DNA from: Acutalibacter sp. | GTDB taxonomy: Bacteria > Bacillota > Clostridia > Oscillospirales > Acutalibacteraceae | Direction: 5' to 3' | Length of the DNA: 64,000 nt | NCBI GenBank assembly: GCA_022511515.1 | Contig: JAFLRP010000107.1 | Span: forward strand, 17,587 to 81,586 | Part shown: piece after piece, positions 44,188-52,858 of the stretch | How positions within the stretch are numbered: the stretch's first letter is position 1 | Layout of the letters: each line of letters starts with the position of its first letter | The notes under the pieces: generated by a model | Seen by the model: only the letters and a program-made list of their open reading frames with translations | What the model was told of the DNA's origin: nothing | Databases searched by the model: none | Program-made: the position numbers and the translations under genes

Positions 44188-44216
44188 TTGACAGGTGCAA
44201 GCATTTCCTGTATTAT
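44188..44216 (+). promoter_or_regulatory. Promoter of the metal-resistance operon
   Basis: TTGACA (44188-44193) and TATTAT (44211-44216) with a 17-nt spacer. The following segment 44214-44237 (TATGAACATACAATCATATG) is imperfectly symmetrical and is the probable operator for the ArsR-type repressor. Confidence 0.75.
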
Positions 44217-44250
44217 ATGAACATACAATCATATGAAAGGATATCGGAAT

Positions 44251-44613
44251 ATGGCAGAACGAAAGGAAGCGCCCAGATGCGAATACCTCTGCGTCCACGA
44301 GGATGTGGTGGAAAAGGTTCTGGGGGAAATGCCGGAGGACGAGGTCCTGTTTGACCTCTCCGAGCTGTTCAAGATCTTCGGGGATTCCACCCGGATCAAA
44401 ATTCTGTTCCTGCTGTTTGAATCGGAAATGTGCGTGTGTGACATTGCCCAGCTCTTAGGCATGACCCAGTCCGCCATTTCCCACCAACTGCAGGTGCTGA
44501 AAAAGAGCAAGCTGGTGAAATACCGGCGGGAGGGGAAAACCGTGTTCTATGCGCTGGCGGACAGCCATGTGCGGACCATCTTCGAGCAGGGCATGGAGCA
44601 CATTACCGAGTGA
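44251..44613 (+). CDS. ArsR/SmtB-family metal-sensing repressor
   Basis: A 120-residue winged-helix repressor. It has an N-terminal cysteine pair (RCEYLCVHE, residues 8-13) and an ECVCDIA-like pair (EMCVCDIAQLL) at the metal-binding helix, matching CadC/CmtR-type sensors of cadmium, lead or zinc. The DNA-binding helix is MTQSAISHQLQVLKKSKL. Metal binding would release it from its operator upstream. It is the first gene of an operon with an HMA protein and a P1B ATPase. The start at 44251 has GAAAGGA upstream. Confidence 0.9.
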   Translation: MAERKEAPRCEYLCVHEDVVEKVLGEMPEDEVLFDLSELFKIFGDSTRIKILFLLFESEMCVCDIAQLLGMTQSAISHQLQVLKKSKLVKYRREGKTVFYALADSHVRTIFEQGMEHITE

Positions 44614-44652
44614 CCTACAATATTATGTAAACTATAAAAGGAGGAAGCACGT

Positions 44653-44871
44653 ATGAAAAAGAAATTTGCTTTAGAGGAACTGGATTGCGCCAACTGCGCG
44701 GCCAAAATGGAGGCGGCCATCAAAAAGCTCCCCGGCGTGCAGGATGCAACGGTCAGCTTTCTGACCCAGAAGCTGACGGTGGAGGCGGACGACGACAAAT
44801 TTGACGAAATCATGAAGGAAGCCGCCAAGGTCATCAAAAAGATCGAACCCGATTGCAGGATCGTCATGTGA
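44653..44871 (+). CDS. Stand-alone heavy-metal-associated (HMA) domain protein
   Basis: A 72-residue ferredoxin-fold metal-binding protein with the CXXC site DCANCAAKM (residues 11-19). It resembles the N-terminal domain that is usually fused to Cd/Zn ATPases. Here it is a separate gene between the repressor and the ATPase, which lacks an HMA domain of its own, so it may be a metallochaperone for that pump. AAAGGAGG precedes the start. A 10-bp hairpin (44899-44943) follows and may modulate expression of the pump. Confidence 0.9.
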   Translation: MKKKFALEELDCANCAAKMEAAIKKLPGVQDATVSFLTQKLTVEADDDKFDEIMKEAAKVIKKIEPDCRIVM

Positions 44872-44898
44872 TTTCGGAAAGGGTGCGGGCTTATCTAT

Positions 44899-44943
44899 AA
44901 GGCAAAGCAACGTTACATAGGCGGCTTTGCCTTGTTGTTTGGA
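44899..44943 (+). promoter_or_regulatory. Hairpin between HMA gene and ATPase gene
   Basis: AAGGCAAAGC (44899-44908) pairs perfectly with GCTTTGCCTT (44934-44943). The tail GTTGTTTGG is only weakly T-rich, so it is a poor terminator but could attenuate transcription or stabilise the upstream mRNA. Confidence 0.5.
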
Positions 44944-44954
44944 GGGGTTGAAAG

Positions 44955-46823
44955 ATGACAAGAAAACAAAAGAAAATGCTGCTTCGTATCGGGATCAGCG
45001 CGGTGCTGCTGCTCCTTGCGGTGTTGATTCCCTATGAGGGAGGCTGGCGGTTTCTGCTGTTTCTCCCCGCCTATTTTGTGATCGGCTGGGATGTGCTGTG
45101 GAAGGCGGTAAAGAATATCGCTCACGGGCAGGTCTTTGACGAAAATTTCCTGATGGCGCTGGCAACGCTGGGCGCTTTCTGCACCGGCTTTTTCGGGGAA
45201 GGCGAATATCCCGAAGCTGTGTTCGTTATGCTGTTTTATCAGGTGGGAGAGCTGTTCCAAAGTTACGCCGTGGGGAAATCCCGGAAATCCATTTCCCAGT
45301 TGATGGATATCCGCCCGGACTACGCCAATATCCGGCAAGACGGCCAACTGGTGCAGGTAGACCCGGAGGATGTACAGGTGGGAGATTCCATCTTTGTGAA
45401 GGCCGGAGAACGCATTCCTCTTGACGGCGTGGTGCTGGAGGGCGCGTCCAGCCTAGACACCGCCGCCTTGACCGGGGAATCTCTGCCCAGAGATGTGAAG
45501 CCCGGAGATGAGGTCATCAGCGGCTGCGTCAATCAGACGGGACTTTTGCAGGTTCGTGTGACGAAACCGTTTGGAGAGTCCACCGTGGCGAAAATCCTCG
45601 ATCTGGTGGAAAATTCCAGCACCAAAAAGGCGAAGGCGGAGAATTTTATCACGAAATTTGCCCGGTATTACACCCCCGTGGTGGTGATCGGCGCGGTACT
45701 CTTGGCGTTGCTGCCGCCCCTCTTTACCGGCGGGCACTGGGCGGATTGGCTGAACCGAGCCTTGATTTTCCTGGTGGTGTCCTGTCCTTGTGCGCTGGTG
45801 GTGTCCGTTCCCCTCAGCTTTTTCGGGGGCATCGGCGGAGCGTCCCGGAACGGTATCTTGATTAAAGGCGCAAACTACTTAGAGCTCCTTTCCAAAGCGG
45901 AAACCGTGGTGTTCGACAAGACCGGCACACTGACTCAGGGCGTGTTCAAGGTGACCGCCATTCACCCCGAAAACTGTTCGGAGCGGGAGCTGCTGGAACT
46001 TGCCGCTCTGGCGGAGAGCTATTCCGATCACCCCATTTCCCGTTCCCTGAAAGAAGCTTGGGGCGGGGAGCCGGATCCCGCCCGGGTCAGCGAGCCGGAG
46101 GAGCTTTCCGGCAGAGGCGTAAAAGCCCTGGTGGACGGCAAAACCGTCTATGCGGGCAACGACAAGCTGATGGCGGAAATGGGAATCGTCTGCCCTTCCT
46201 GTGAAAAAACCGGCACGGTGGTCCATGTGGCGGCGGATGGGCAGTATTTGGGACATATCATCATTTCCGACGAGTTGAAGAGCGATGCCAAAGAAACGGT
46301 TTCCGCCTTGCGGGAGCAGGGTGCCAGAAAAATAGTTATGTTAACCGGAGACGCCAAAGAGGTAGGCGAGTCCGTGGCAAAAGAGCTGGGGCTGGACGAG
46401 GCTTATACGGAGCTGTTGCCCGCTGATAAAGTCGAACAGGTAGAAAAGCTCTTGCCGGAAACTTCCTCCCGTGGCAAACTGATTTTTGTGGGAGACGGTA
46501 TCAACGACGCGCCGGTGCTTTCCCGGGCTGATATCGGCATTGCCATGGGCGCACTGGGCTCTGACGCCGCCATCGAAGCGGCGGACGTGGTGCTGATGGA
46601 CGACAAGCCCTCCAAAATCGCCTCTGCCATGGAGATTTCCAAAGGAACCTTGCGCATCGTCCGGCAAAACATTGTGTTTGCGCTGGGCGTCAAGCTGGTG
46701 GTGCTGGCACTTAGCGCTCTGGGACTCTCCAACATGTGGCAGGCGGTCTTTGCCGACGTGGGTGTGATGGTCCTGGCGGTGTTGAACGCTTCCCGCGCTT
46801 TACGATTGGGGAGAAAGGGCTGA
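44955..46823 (+). CDS. cadA: P1B-type metal-transporting ATPase (Cd/Zn/Pb class)
   Basis: A 622-residue export pump. The membrane metal site is VSCPCALVVSVPL (CPC, near residue 275). The phosphorylation motif is DKTGTLTQG, with TGES, an SDHPISRS HP-motif loop, MLTGDAKEV and VGDGINDAPVLSRADIG. Six to eight membrane helices are expected. The N-terminal HMA domain is absent and encoded separately upstream. CPC with the ArsR-type sensor suggests Cd, Zn or Pb rather than Cu. GGAGGGG precedes the start. Confidence 0.93.
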   Translation: MTRKQKKMLLRIGISAVLLLLAVLIPYEGGWRFLLFLPAYFVIGWDVLWKAVKNIAHGQVFDENFLMALATLGAFCTGFFGEGEYPEAVFVMLFYQVGELFQSYAVGKSRKSISQLMDIRPDYANIRQDGQLVQVDPEDVQVGDSIFVKAGERIPLDGVVLEGASSLDTAALTGESLPRDVKPGDEVISGCVNQTGLLQVRVTKPFGESTVAKILDLVENSSTKKAKAENFITKFARYYTPVVVIGAVLLALLPPLFTGGHWADWLNRALIFLVVSCPCALVVSVPLSFFGGIGGASRNGILIKGANYLELLSKAETVVFDKTGTLTQGVFKVTAIHPENCSERELLELAALAESYSDHPISRSLKEAWGGEPDPARVSEPEELSGRGVKALVDGKTVYAGNDKLMAEMGIVCPSCEKTGTVVHVAADGQYLGHIIISDELKSDAKETVSALREQGARKIVMLTGDAKEVGESVAKELGLDEAYTELLPADKVEQVEKLLPETSSRGKLIFVGDGINDAPVLSRADIGIAMGALGSDAAIEAADVVLMDDKPSKIASAMEISKGTLRIVRQNIVFALGVKLVVLALSALGLSNMWQAVFADVGVMVLAVLNASRALRLGRKG

Positions 46824-46870
46824 CTGTAAAAGCGGTCTGCCCTGTCAAATAGAGAAAGGAACGTGTAGCC

Positions 46871-48505
46871 ATGAAATTCGGCATACAGCTTTACGGCCCG
46901 CTGAACAACATGAAAGGCGATCTGCTGGAAAATCTCAGGGCCTTGGCCGCTGCGGGAATCAGTGAGATCGAGCCCTGCGTCGCCATTGACCCCATGCCCG
47001 GACAGGAAAAAATTATCTGGCCGGTATCGTGGCTCCTGGAGCACGGCGAGGAGATCAAGGCAATGGGCTTGGAGATAAAGTCCGCCCATGTGTTTGCCGC
47101 CGATTTGGCGGGCAGTGTGGACACCGTAAAAGCGCTGGCGAAAAAGCTCGGACTGCGGCAGGTGGCGGCGCAAATGCCCGCTCCGCTGACAGAGGTCAGC
47201 CTGCATCACGGCGCGCTGGTGTATACCAAAGCTGCGGAGGAGCTTCGTGATGCCGGCATTGCCCTGCTGCTCCACAACGGAGAGGGAAACTGCCGGACGA
47301 AATTCGGCGGGCAGACGGCCTATGAAAAAATGCTGGACCTGTGCATGGGAAAAGTTTTCGCCCAGGTAGATGTGGGTTGGGTGCAGTTCGACGGGGAAGA
47401 CCCGGCGGAATTTTTACACAGAAACGCATATCGGGTCAAGTCTATCCATTACAAAGATTTTCTCGCGGGAAGCGGGGAGCCGGTGGACGTGCCTATCGGC
47501 GCGGGCGCAGTGGATGTGGCGGCGTGCTTCTCCCTTGCCCAAGCTCGGGAAATTCCCCAGCTCATCGATCAGGAGCATTTCGGCGGGGACGTGCCCCATG
47601 AGCTCATGGACATCTGCAAAAAGCTGAACGGCCTCACTTATCACAGCCGCGCAAATACCGTCAGCTATCTCAATACATACGATATCGAAACAGGAGAAAT
47701 CAAAACGCTGGCACGGTTCGATCGGGTCATCGAAGCTCCCAACTGGCTGAAAAAGCGGGACGTGATCCTCTTCAATTCCGACGGGCATATGTACTCCTTT
47801 GATATCAAAACCGGAACGGAGACCGTCCTCGACACCGGCATCTGCAACCGCTGCAACAACGACCATGTAGTTTCGCCTGATGAGAATTTTATTGCCGTGA
47901 GCCACGCGGACAGTGACGCGGGCTATGCCTCCCGGGTGTACATCGTGCCCATGGGCGGCGGGGAAGCACGGCTCGTCACCCCAAACAGCCCCAGCTATCT
48001 TCACGGCTGGTCGCCCGACGGCAAGGAACTGGCCTACTGTGCCTTCCGGGAAGTCAATGGCAAGCTGGAAGTGGACGTGTACGCCATTCCGGCAGAGGGC
48101 GGCGAGGAGCGCAGGCTGACTGCCGGCGGTTTCAACGACGGACCGGAATACTCCCCGGACGGCAAATACATCTGGTACAATTCCACCAAGTCCGGGCTGA
48201 TGCAGGTGTGGCGCATGGACCGGGACGGAGGAAATCCGGTGCAAATGACGAAAAATCATCGGAACAACTGGTTCGGTCACGTTTCGCCCGACGGCGAAAA
48301 AGTGGCGTATCTTTCCTACGGGCCGGAGCAGTTAGAGCCTCAGGAGCATTTGCCCAATATGCCGGTGGAGCTTTGGCTGATGGACGCGAATGGAGGAAAT
48401 CAGCAGAAGATCCTGTCCCTGTTCGGCGGGCAGGGCAGTCTGAACGTGAATTCCTGGGCGGGAGACAGCAAGCACTTTGCCTTTGTGACCTACGAGCTGC
48501 CATGA
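46871..48505 (+). CDS. Fusion of xylose-isomerase-like TIM barrel and TolB-like beta-propeller
   Basis: A 544-residue protein with two unrelated halves in one frame. Residues 1-255 are a sugar-phosphate isomerase/epimerase-like TIM barrel (KFGIQLYGPLNN at the start, ALLLHNGEGN, QVDVGWVQFDGEDP, SIHYKDF, LIDQEHFGGD). Residues about 270-544 are PD40/TolB propeller blades (HVVSPDENFIAVSH, LHGWSPDGKELAY, GPEYSPDGKYIWYNS, FGHVSPDGEKVAYLS). No signal peptide is seen, so it should be cytoplasmic. Possibly it binds and processes oligosaccharides or polyols. It follows cadA by 47 nt but is probably unrelated. Confidence 0.85.
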   Translation: MKFGIQLYGPLNNMKGDLLENLRALAAAGISEIEPCVAIDPMPGQEKIIWPVSWLLEHGEEIKAMGLEIKSAHVFAADLAGSVDTVKALAKKLGLRQVAAQMPAPLTEVSLHHGALVYTKAAEELRDAGIALLLHNGEGNCRTKFGGQTAYEKMLDLCMGKVFAQVDVGWVQFDGEDPAEFLHRNAYRVKSIHYKDFLAGSGEPVDVPIGAGAVDVAACFSLAQAREIPQLIDQEHFGGDVPHELMDICKKLNGLTYHSRANTVSYLNTYDIETGEIKTLARFDRVIEAPNWLKKRDVILFNSDGHMYSFDIKTGTETVLDTGICNRCNNDHVVSPDENFIAVSHADSDAGYASRVYIVPMGGGEARLVTPNSPSYLHGWSPDGKELAYCAFREVNGKLEVDVYAIPAEGGEERRLTAGGFNDGPEYSPDGKYIWYNSTKSGLMQVWRMDRDGGNPVQMTKNHRNNWFGHVSPDGEKVAYLSYGPEQLEPQEHLPNMPVELWLMDANGGNQQKILSLFGGQGSLNVNSWAGDSKHFAFVTYELP

Positions 48506-48521
48506 TTTTTTACGGCAAAAA

Positions 48522-48554
48522 AGAGGGTGTCCAATAGGGCACCCTCTCTTTTTG
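48522..48554. terminator. Bidirectional terminator
   Basis: AGAGGGTGTCC pairs with GGGCACCCTCT (one G-U) across 48522-48547, with A residues before and CTTTTT after, between two convergent genes. Confidence 0.85.
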
Positions 48555-48559
48555 CGTCT

Positions 48560-49471
48560 TTAGGAAAGTTTTTCAGTCAAAAAACGGTTTACTTCCGATA
48601 ACGTGGAAAAGCAGGGAATCTTTTCCCGCTCTGCCGCTGTCCGCAATAAATCCGCGCCGAAATCGTGGAGACACACGCTGTCCAGAACCTTTTCCGCAAA
48701 GCCATCTTCTTCTGCGGCGAATTCCCGCAGGAGAAAAGAATCACAGCGGAACAGCTCGAACACGATGGGCCCCAATTCGTACCATGCCGGGGCAAGACAG
48801 GCGTCGGCGCAGTCGATGACGACGGCCTTCCCCTCGGAGGTTACCAGCAGGTTTTCCCCGGTCAGGTCGCCGTGGACCAGTACCCGGTTGGATAAATCCA
48901 ACGCCTGTACCCGCTGCCGCATTTCCTCCGCCAGCGCAGGGGGAAGGCGGGACAGCCGGGAATTTTCCTGCGCTCGCCGCAATAAATCGATAGGTGGGAT
49001 GATTCCCTCTGCCGGGCGGTTCAGTGTCCGTAAAATTTCTTTCAGCTCCCGGACAAATTGCCGCTTTTCTGCAGGAGAAGCGGCAGCCAGAAAATCTCCC
49101 GCTTCCTGTCCTTCGATATATTCCGTGATGAGGTAGAAAAATGTGTAGGTATCTTTTATGAGGCCCTGTGCCAGCAGCCGGGGTGTGGAAAGGCCCTGCC
49201 TCGTCAAATGGCCGCAGACGGCAGATTCGTTTTGAAAATCCGGTGTGGGGTCCAACCCGCTTTCCTTGGGAAAGAAGAGTTTTAAGACGGTATTTCCCGA
49301 CCGGAACACGGCGTTGGTGCCGGGGGTCAGGTTCTGCAAGGGGGAAAAGGGCAACTTCTCCCGCCGGTAAATTTTCTCTGCCAGCGCGGAAAAAGCGGGG
49401 ATGGACTGGAAAACTTTTCCCCAGTCCTCCCAGTTGGCTATTTTTTCGTGAAACAGGTTATTTTCGTTCAT
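48560..49471 (-). CDS. Aminoglycoside-phosphotransferase-like (APH) kinase
   Basis: A 303-residue protein-kinase-like phosphotransferase. The Brenner motif HGDLTGENLLV (near residue 200) and the metal-binding VIDCADACLAP are intact, and an upstream LKLFFPKES supplies the ATP lysine. The family includes antibiotic kinases but also many enzymes acting on sugars, choline or fructosamine, so resistance should not be assumed. It starts 4 nt inside the end of a GNAT gene, so the two form an operon. Confidence 0.82.
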   Translation of the reverse strand: MNENNLFHEKIANWEDWGKVFQSIPAFSALAEKIYRREKLPFSPLQNLTPGTNAVFRSGNTVLKLFFPKESGLDPTPDFQNESAVCGHLTRQGLSTPRLLAQGLIKDTYTFFYLITEYIEGQEAGDFLAAASPAEKRQFVRELKEILRTLNRPAEGIIPPIDLLRRAQENSRLSRLPPALAEEMRQRVQALDLSNRVLVHGDLTGENLLVTSEGKAVVIDCADACLAPAWYELGPIVFELFRCDSFLLREFAAEEDGFAEKVLDSVCLHDFGADLLRTAAEREKIPCFSTLSEVNRFLTEKLS

Positions 49472-50319
49472 TCTTTTAACAAACGGCAGTCGTAATTGTC
49501 CTCAATGATCTCAAAGCCGATCTTCTGATACACCCGGTTGGAGATGGGGTTGGTCTTATCCACGAACAGGGTGCAGTAGTCGCAGCCGGCGGAAAGCTTT
49601 TCCCGGCAGATGGCCGCCACCGTGTTTTGGCAGTAACCCTTGCTTCGGTACTCGGGGGGCGTGTATACCCAGGAAATTCCAACGCCGTGGGGCATGGAGC
49701 GGGACGTGGCCGCCGCCATGGAGACAAGAGTCCCGTCGGGGGTTTCCATCAGATACACCTTTCCCTCCTGAATGGTGTCCCGGAATTTCTCCCGCATTTC
49801 GTCCGGATCGGCGTCCTCGTGGAGGGCTTCCTTCTGGAAAGCGCAAGCCCAGTTTGCGGCGGTTTCCAGATCGGAAAGCGCGGCCTTACGGACTTTTCCC
49901 GACACCGCCGGGGGCTCGATAAGCTTCCTTTGCACCATGATGTCCATAGCGGCCCGCACCCGGTAGGGCCTGTTGTAGGCGGAGAAAAAGGCATTGCACA
50001 GTGTTTTGGAAGCGTTGATGCCGGTGATTTCGATGTTTTCCCGCAGCAGGTACTCTGCCAGCAGCACCGCGGCGGAAAGGGAAGCAACGTCGCCGGGGAT
50101 GGCATTGAGGCAGAGATTCCAGGGCAGGGTGTTGCCGAACAGCAGCACGCTGCGACCATCCTCCTCGCACCTGCCGAACAGCAGGCCGGGGTGGCAGGAC
50201 TCGTCACGATTGGCGCCGGCGTTGCCGAGATTGAGCTGGCACGCCGCCTCGTGATCCTGCAGAAAAGCCCGGTTTTCTTCCAGAAATTCCCCCGGTGTTT
50301 TGTAGAGTTTGATATTCAT
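49468..50319 (-). CDS. GNAT-family N-acetyltransferase
   Basis: A 283-residue protein whose C-terminal half (about residues 140-283) is a GNAT fold, with GVGISWVYTPPEYRSKGYCQ (the acetyl-CoA loop) and NPISNRVYQKIGFEII. The N-terminal half is a second, degenerate GNAT-like or substrate domain. AGGAGG lies 7 nt upstream of the ATG at 50319; the frame stays open further upstream, but without a ribosome site. The substrate is unknown; pairing with an APH-like kinase suggests joint small-molecule modification. Confidence 0.82.
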   Translation of the reverse strand: MNIKLYKTPGEFLEENRAFLQDHEAACQLNLGNAGANRDESCHPGLLFGRCEEDGRSVLLFGNTLPWNLCLNAIPGDVASLSAAVLLAEYLLRENIEITGINASKTLCNAFFSAYNRPYRVRAAMDIMVQRKLIEPPAVSGKVRKAALSDLETAANWACAFQKEALHEDADPDEMREKFRDTIQEGKVYLMETPDGTLVSMAAATSRSMPHGVGISWVYTPPEYRSKGYCQNTVAAICREKLSAGCDYCTLFVDKTNPISNRVYQKIGFEIIEDNYDCRLLKE

Positions 50320-50442
50320 GGGAATTCCTCCTTTTCGTATTTTCGCTATTATAGGAAGAACAGGGGAAAATGTCAAGGGACAATCTCCCGGCTGCTGCAT
50401 AACATGGAGAATGAACTGCAATAAGCAAATGAGGTGATATTT

Positions 50443-50670
50443 ATGGGCAAGTCCCTGATTATCGTGAGCTCCGTGACCTATGCCATGAAGGCAAGGGACC
50501 TGCTGCTCCGCCACGGAATACGGGGATATGTGCAGCGCGTCCCCCGCACAGCGGAAACGGGCTGCGGCTACGGCGTGTACGTTCCCAACGGAGCGGACGC
50601 CGCCGAGAGGATCCTGCGGGAAAACAATTTCAGGATCTTGGGCAGGCTGGGAGAAGATGATGCCGGATGA
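50443..50670 (+). CDS. DUF3343 protein (putative Se/S-carrier-like)
   Basis: A 75-residue protein of the DUF3343 type. It has an alpha/beta start (KSLIIVSSVTYAMKARDLL), a central AETGCGYGV with one conserved cysteine, and a final helix. The family is annotated in databases as a possible sulfur or selenium carrier. It overlaps the following cysteine-desulfurase-like gene by 4 nt, consistent with accepting sulfur or selenium from it. GAGGTG precedes the start. Confidence 0.82.
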   Translation: MGKSLIIVSSVTYAMKARDLLLRHGIRGYVQRVPRTAETGCGYGVYVPNGADAAERILRENNFRILGRLGEDDAG

Positions 50671-51830
50671 TCTATCTGGATAACAGCGCCACCACCTACC
50701 CCAAACCGCCTCAGGTGCGGGAGGCCATGGCCCGCGCTATGCGGGAATTCGGCGCAAATCCCGGGCGCAGCGGTTATGAAATGAGCATGCGCACCAGTGA
50801 AGCGGTGTTTGCGTGCCGGGAATCTGCCGCTCGGTTCTTCGGCGCGGCCGGGCCGGAATGCGTAGTATTCACGCCAAGCTGCACTCAGGCGCTGAACCTG
50901 GTCCTGAAAGGCTATCTCAAACCCGGCGACCACGTGGTGGTGTCCGATTTGGAGCACAACGCCGTCATGCGGCCCCTGACGGAACTGACAAAACAGGGAG
51001 TGACCTACACGGCAGCCAAGGTGACCCCCGGCGACAGCGACGCCACCATGGAGGCCTTTCGGCAAGCCATGCGGGAAAACACCCGGCTGGTGATCTGCAC
51101 CCAGGCGTCCAATGTGTTCGGCATTCGCGTTCCGGTGGAGCGCATCGCCGCCCTGTGCCATCAGTACGGGGCGAAAATCTGCGTAGACAGCGCCCAAAGC
51201 GCGGGAATCATCCCCATCGACATGGCGGACAGCGGCATCGATTTCCTCTGCTGCGCGGGACACAAGGGATTGTACGGCCCCATGGGCATGGGAATGCTCC
51301 TGTTCCGTGACCCTCAGGACCTGCTGAAAACACTGATCGAGGGCGGCACAGGGACCCAGTCGCGCAGTATGCTTCAACCCGATGATCCGCCGGAGCGGTA
51401 CGAAAGCGGCACGCTGAATGTGCCGGGAATCATAGCGCTGCGGGCAGGGATCGAATTTGTGAGACAAAAGAAACCGGAAGTCATTTGGCAGGCGGAAATG
51501 CAAAAGACAGAGATACTGTATCAAAGGCTTTCCCGCATTCCGGGGGTCAAGCTGTACACGGAAAGGCCCGGCTTGCCCTGGTACGTGCCGGTGCTGTCCT
51601 TCAATGTGGAGGGCAGACCCAGCGAGGAAGTGGGGGAACTGCTGGCAAAACCCGGTATTGCCGTCCGCTGTGGGCTGCACTGCGCGCCCCTCGCCCACGA
51701 GAAAATGGGCACTTTGGAAACAGGCACGGTGCGGGTGTCGCCCTCTGTTTTTACCAAACGGGAGGAGATGGAGGCTCTGGCCAACAGGATAGGACAAATC
51801 GCCCGGCAGCAGAGAGGAAAAAATTTCTGA
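50667..51830 (+). CDS. Cysteine-desulfurase-family aminotransferase (class V)
   Basis: A 387-residue PLP enzyme of the SufS/NifS-like group. It starts IYLDNSATTYPKPPQV. The PLP lysine is in CCAGHKGLYGPMG (Lys near 199) and the reactive cysteine loop is AVRCGLHCAP. It takes sulfur, or selenium, from cysteine or selenocysteine. No IscU or SufU gene is adjacent; instead it is coupled to DUF3343, which points to a role outside general Fe-S assembly. It ends 121 nt before cdaA. Confidence 0.88.
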   Translation: MIYLDNSATTYPKPPQVREAMARAMREFGANPGRSGYEMSMRTSEAVFACRESAARFFGAAGPECVVFTPSCTQALNLVLKGYLKPGDHVVVSDLEHNAVMRPLTELTKQGVTYTAAKVTPGDSDATMEAFRQAMRENTRLVICTQASNVFGIRVPVERIAALCHQYGAKICVDSAQSAGIIPIDMADSGIDFLCCAGHKGLYGPMGMGMLLFRDPQDLLKTLIEGGTGTQSRSMLQPDDPPERYESGTLNVPGIIALRAGIEFVRQKKPEVIWQAEMQKTEILYQRLSRIPGVKLYTERPGLPWYVPVLSFNVEGRPSEEVGELLAKPGIAVRCGLHCAPLAHEKMGTLETGTVRVSPSVFTKREEMEALANRIGQIARQQRGKNF

Positions 51831-51951
51831 AAAAACTTTCGGAAGAAATGGAGAAAACACTTTTCTTTACAATTTCTTTGTGATAAAATGTATACGGGAA
51901 AAATCGGTTAGGCGATTAAGTCAGGAATTTCAAAAGAAAGGAATGAGAGCA

Positions 51952-52854
51952 ATGGCTGGAATCATGGAAGCCCTGTACCGGATGGGTCAGACGGTTTTAA
52001 ACCTTGCCCGCCAGTTTACGCTGCTGGATCTGTTGGACGTCTTGATCGTGACAGCCTTGCTGTACTTTGTCATCAAGCTGGTGCGGGAGACCCGGGCGGG
52101 ACAACTGGTCAAGGGGATCATCCTGCTGGTGGTTCTGTTCCTCATTTCTTCCTGGTGGGAGCTGACCATGCTCAACGCCATATTGCGGTCGTTTTTCCAG
52201 TCTGCCTTCATCGTGGCGGTCATTCTCTTCCAACCGGAAATTCGTCAGGCGCTGGAGCAGGTGGGGCGCAGCAAGGTGGGACAGTCGCTGGCCAGCGCCG
52301 TGGGCGTCAAGGATAAAGAGAACGAGTCGCTGCGGCATGCCATCAACGGTGTGGTGGAGGCCACCGCTATTTTGCAGCAGATGCGCATGGGCGCACTGAT
52401 TGTGTTTGAACGTGCTACCAAGCTGGGGGAGATCGCCGCTACCGGCACCATCGTAGAGGCAGATCCTTCCGCCCAGCTTATTGCCAACATATTCTTTAAC
52501 AAAGCTCCCCTGCACGACGGGGCGATGATCATCCGAAACGGCAGGGTGTACGCCGCCGGATGTATTCTGCCCCTGACTGTCAACGACAGTGTCAGCGTTG
52601 ACCTGGGCACTCGTCACCGGGCGGCTTTGGGTATGAGTGAAAATTCCGACGCCGTAGTGGTGGTGGTCTCCGAGGAAACGGGGCAGATTTCCATTGCCAG
52701 AAACGGCAAGCTGACCAGAAATTACAACCGGGTCAGCCTTGGGGAAATGCTGGAAAAGACCTTGATCGGTTCGATGGGGAAAACCTCATCCGCCGGCAAG
52801 GGTATTCTGGGGAAACTGGGCCGAGGCTCCAATTCCTCCAAGAAGGGAGGCTGA
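51952..52854 (+). CDS. cdaA: Diadenylate cyclase CdaA
   Basis: A 300-residue membrane-bound c-di-AMP synthase. Three N-terminal membrane helices (residues 15-90) precede the DAC domain with the catalytic DGAMII and TRHRAALG motifs and the IVEADPSAQLI region. c-di-AMP controls potassium and osmolyte balance and wall integrity in Firmicutes. The ATG at 51952 is chosen because GAAAGGA lies 9 nt upstream; a nearer ATG at 51943 overlaps the site. cdaR follows 4 nt later, as in Bacillus. Confidence 0.93.
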   Translation: MAGIMEALYRMGQTVLNLARQFTLLDLLDVLIVTALLYFVIKLVRETRAGQLVKGIILLVVLFLISSWWELTMLNAILRSFFQSAFIVAVILFQPEIRQALEQVGRSKVGQSLASAVGVKDKENESLRHAINGVVEATAILQQMRMGALIVFERATKLGEIAATGTIVEADPSAQLIANIFFNKAPLHDGAMIIRNGRVYAAGCILPLTVNDSVSVDLGTRHRAALGMSENSDAVVVVVSEETGQISIARNGKLTRNYNRVSLGEMLEKTLIGSMGKTSSAGKGILGKLGRGSNSSKKGG

Positions 52855-52858
52855 GGGC

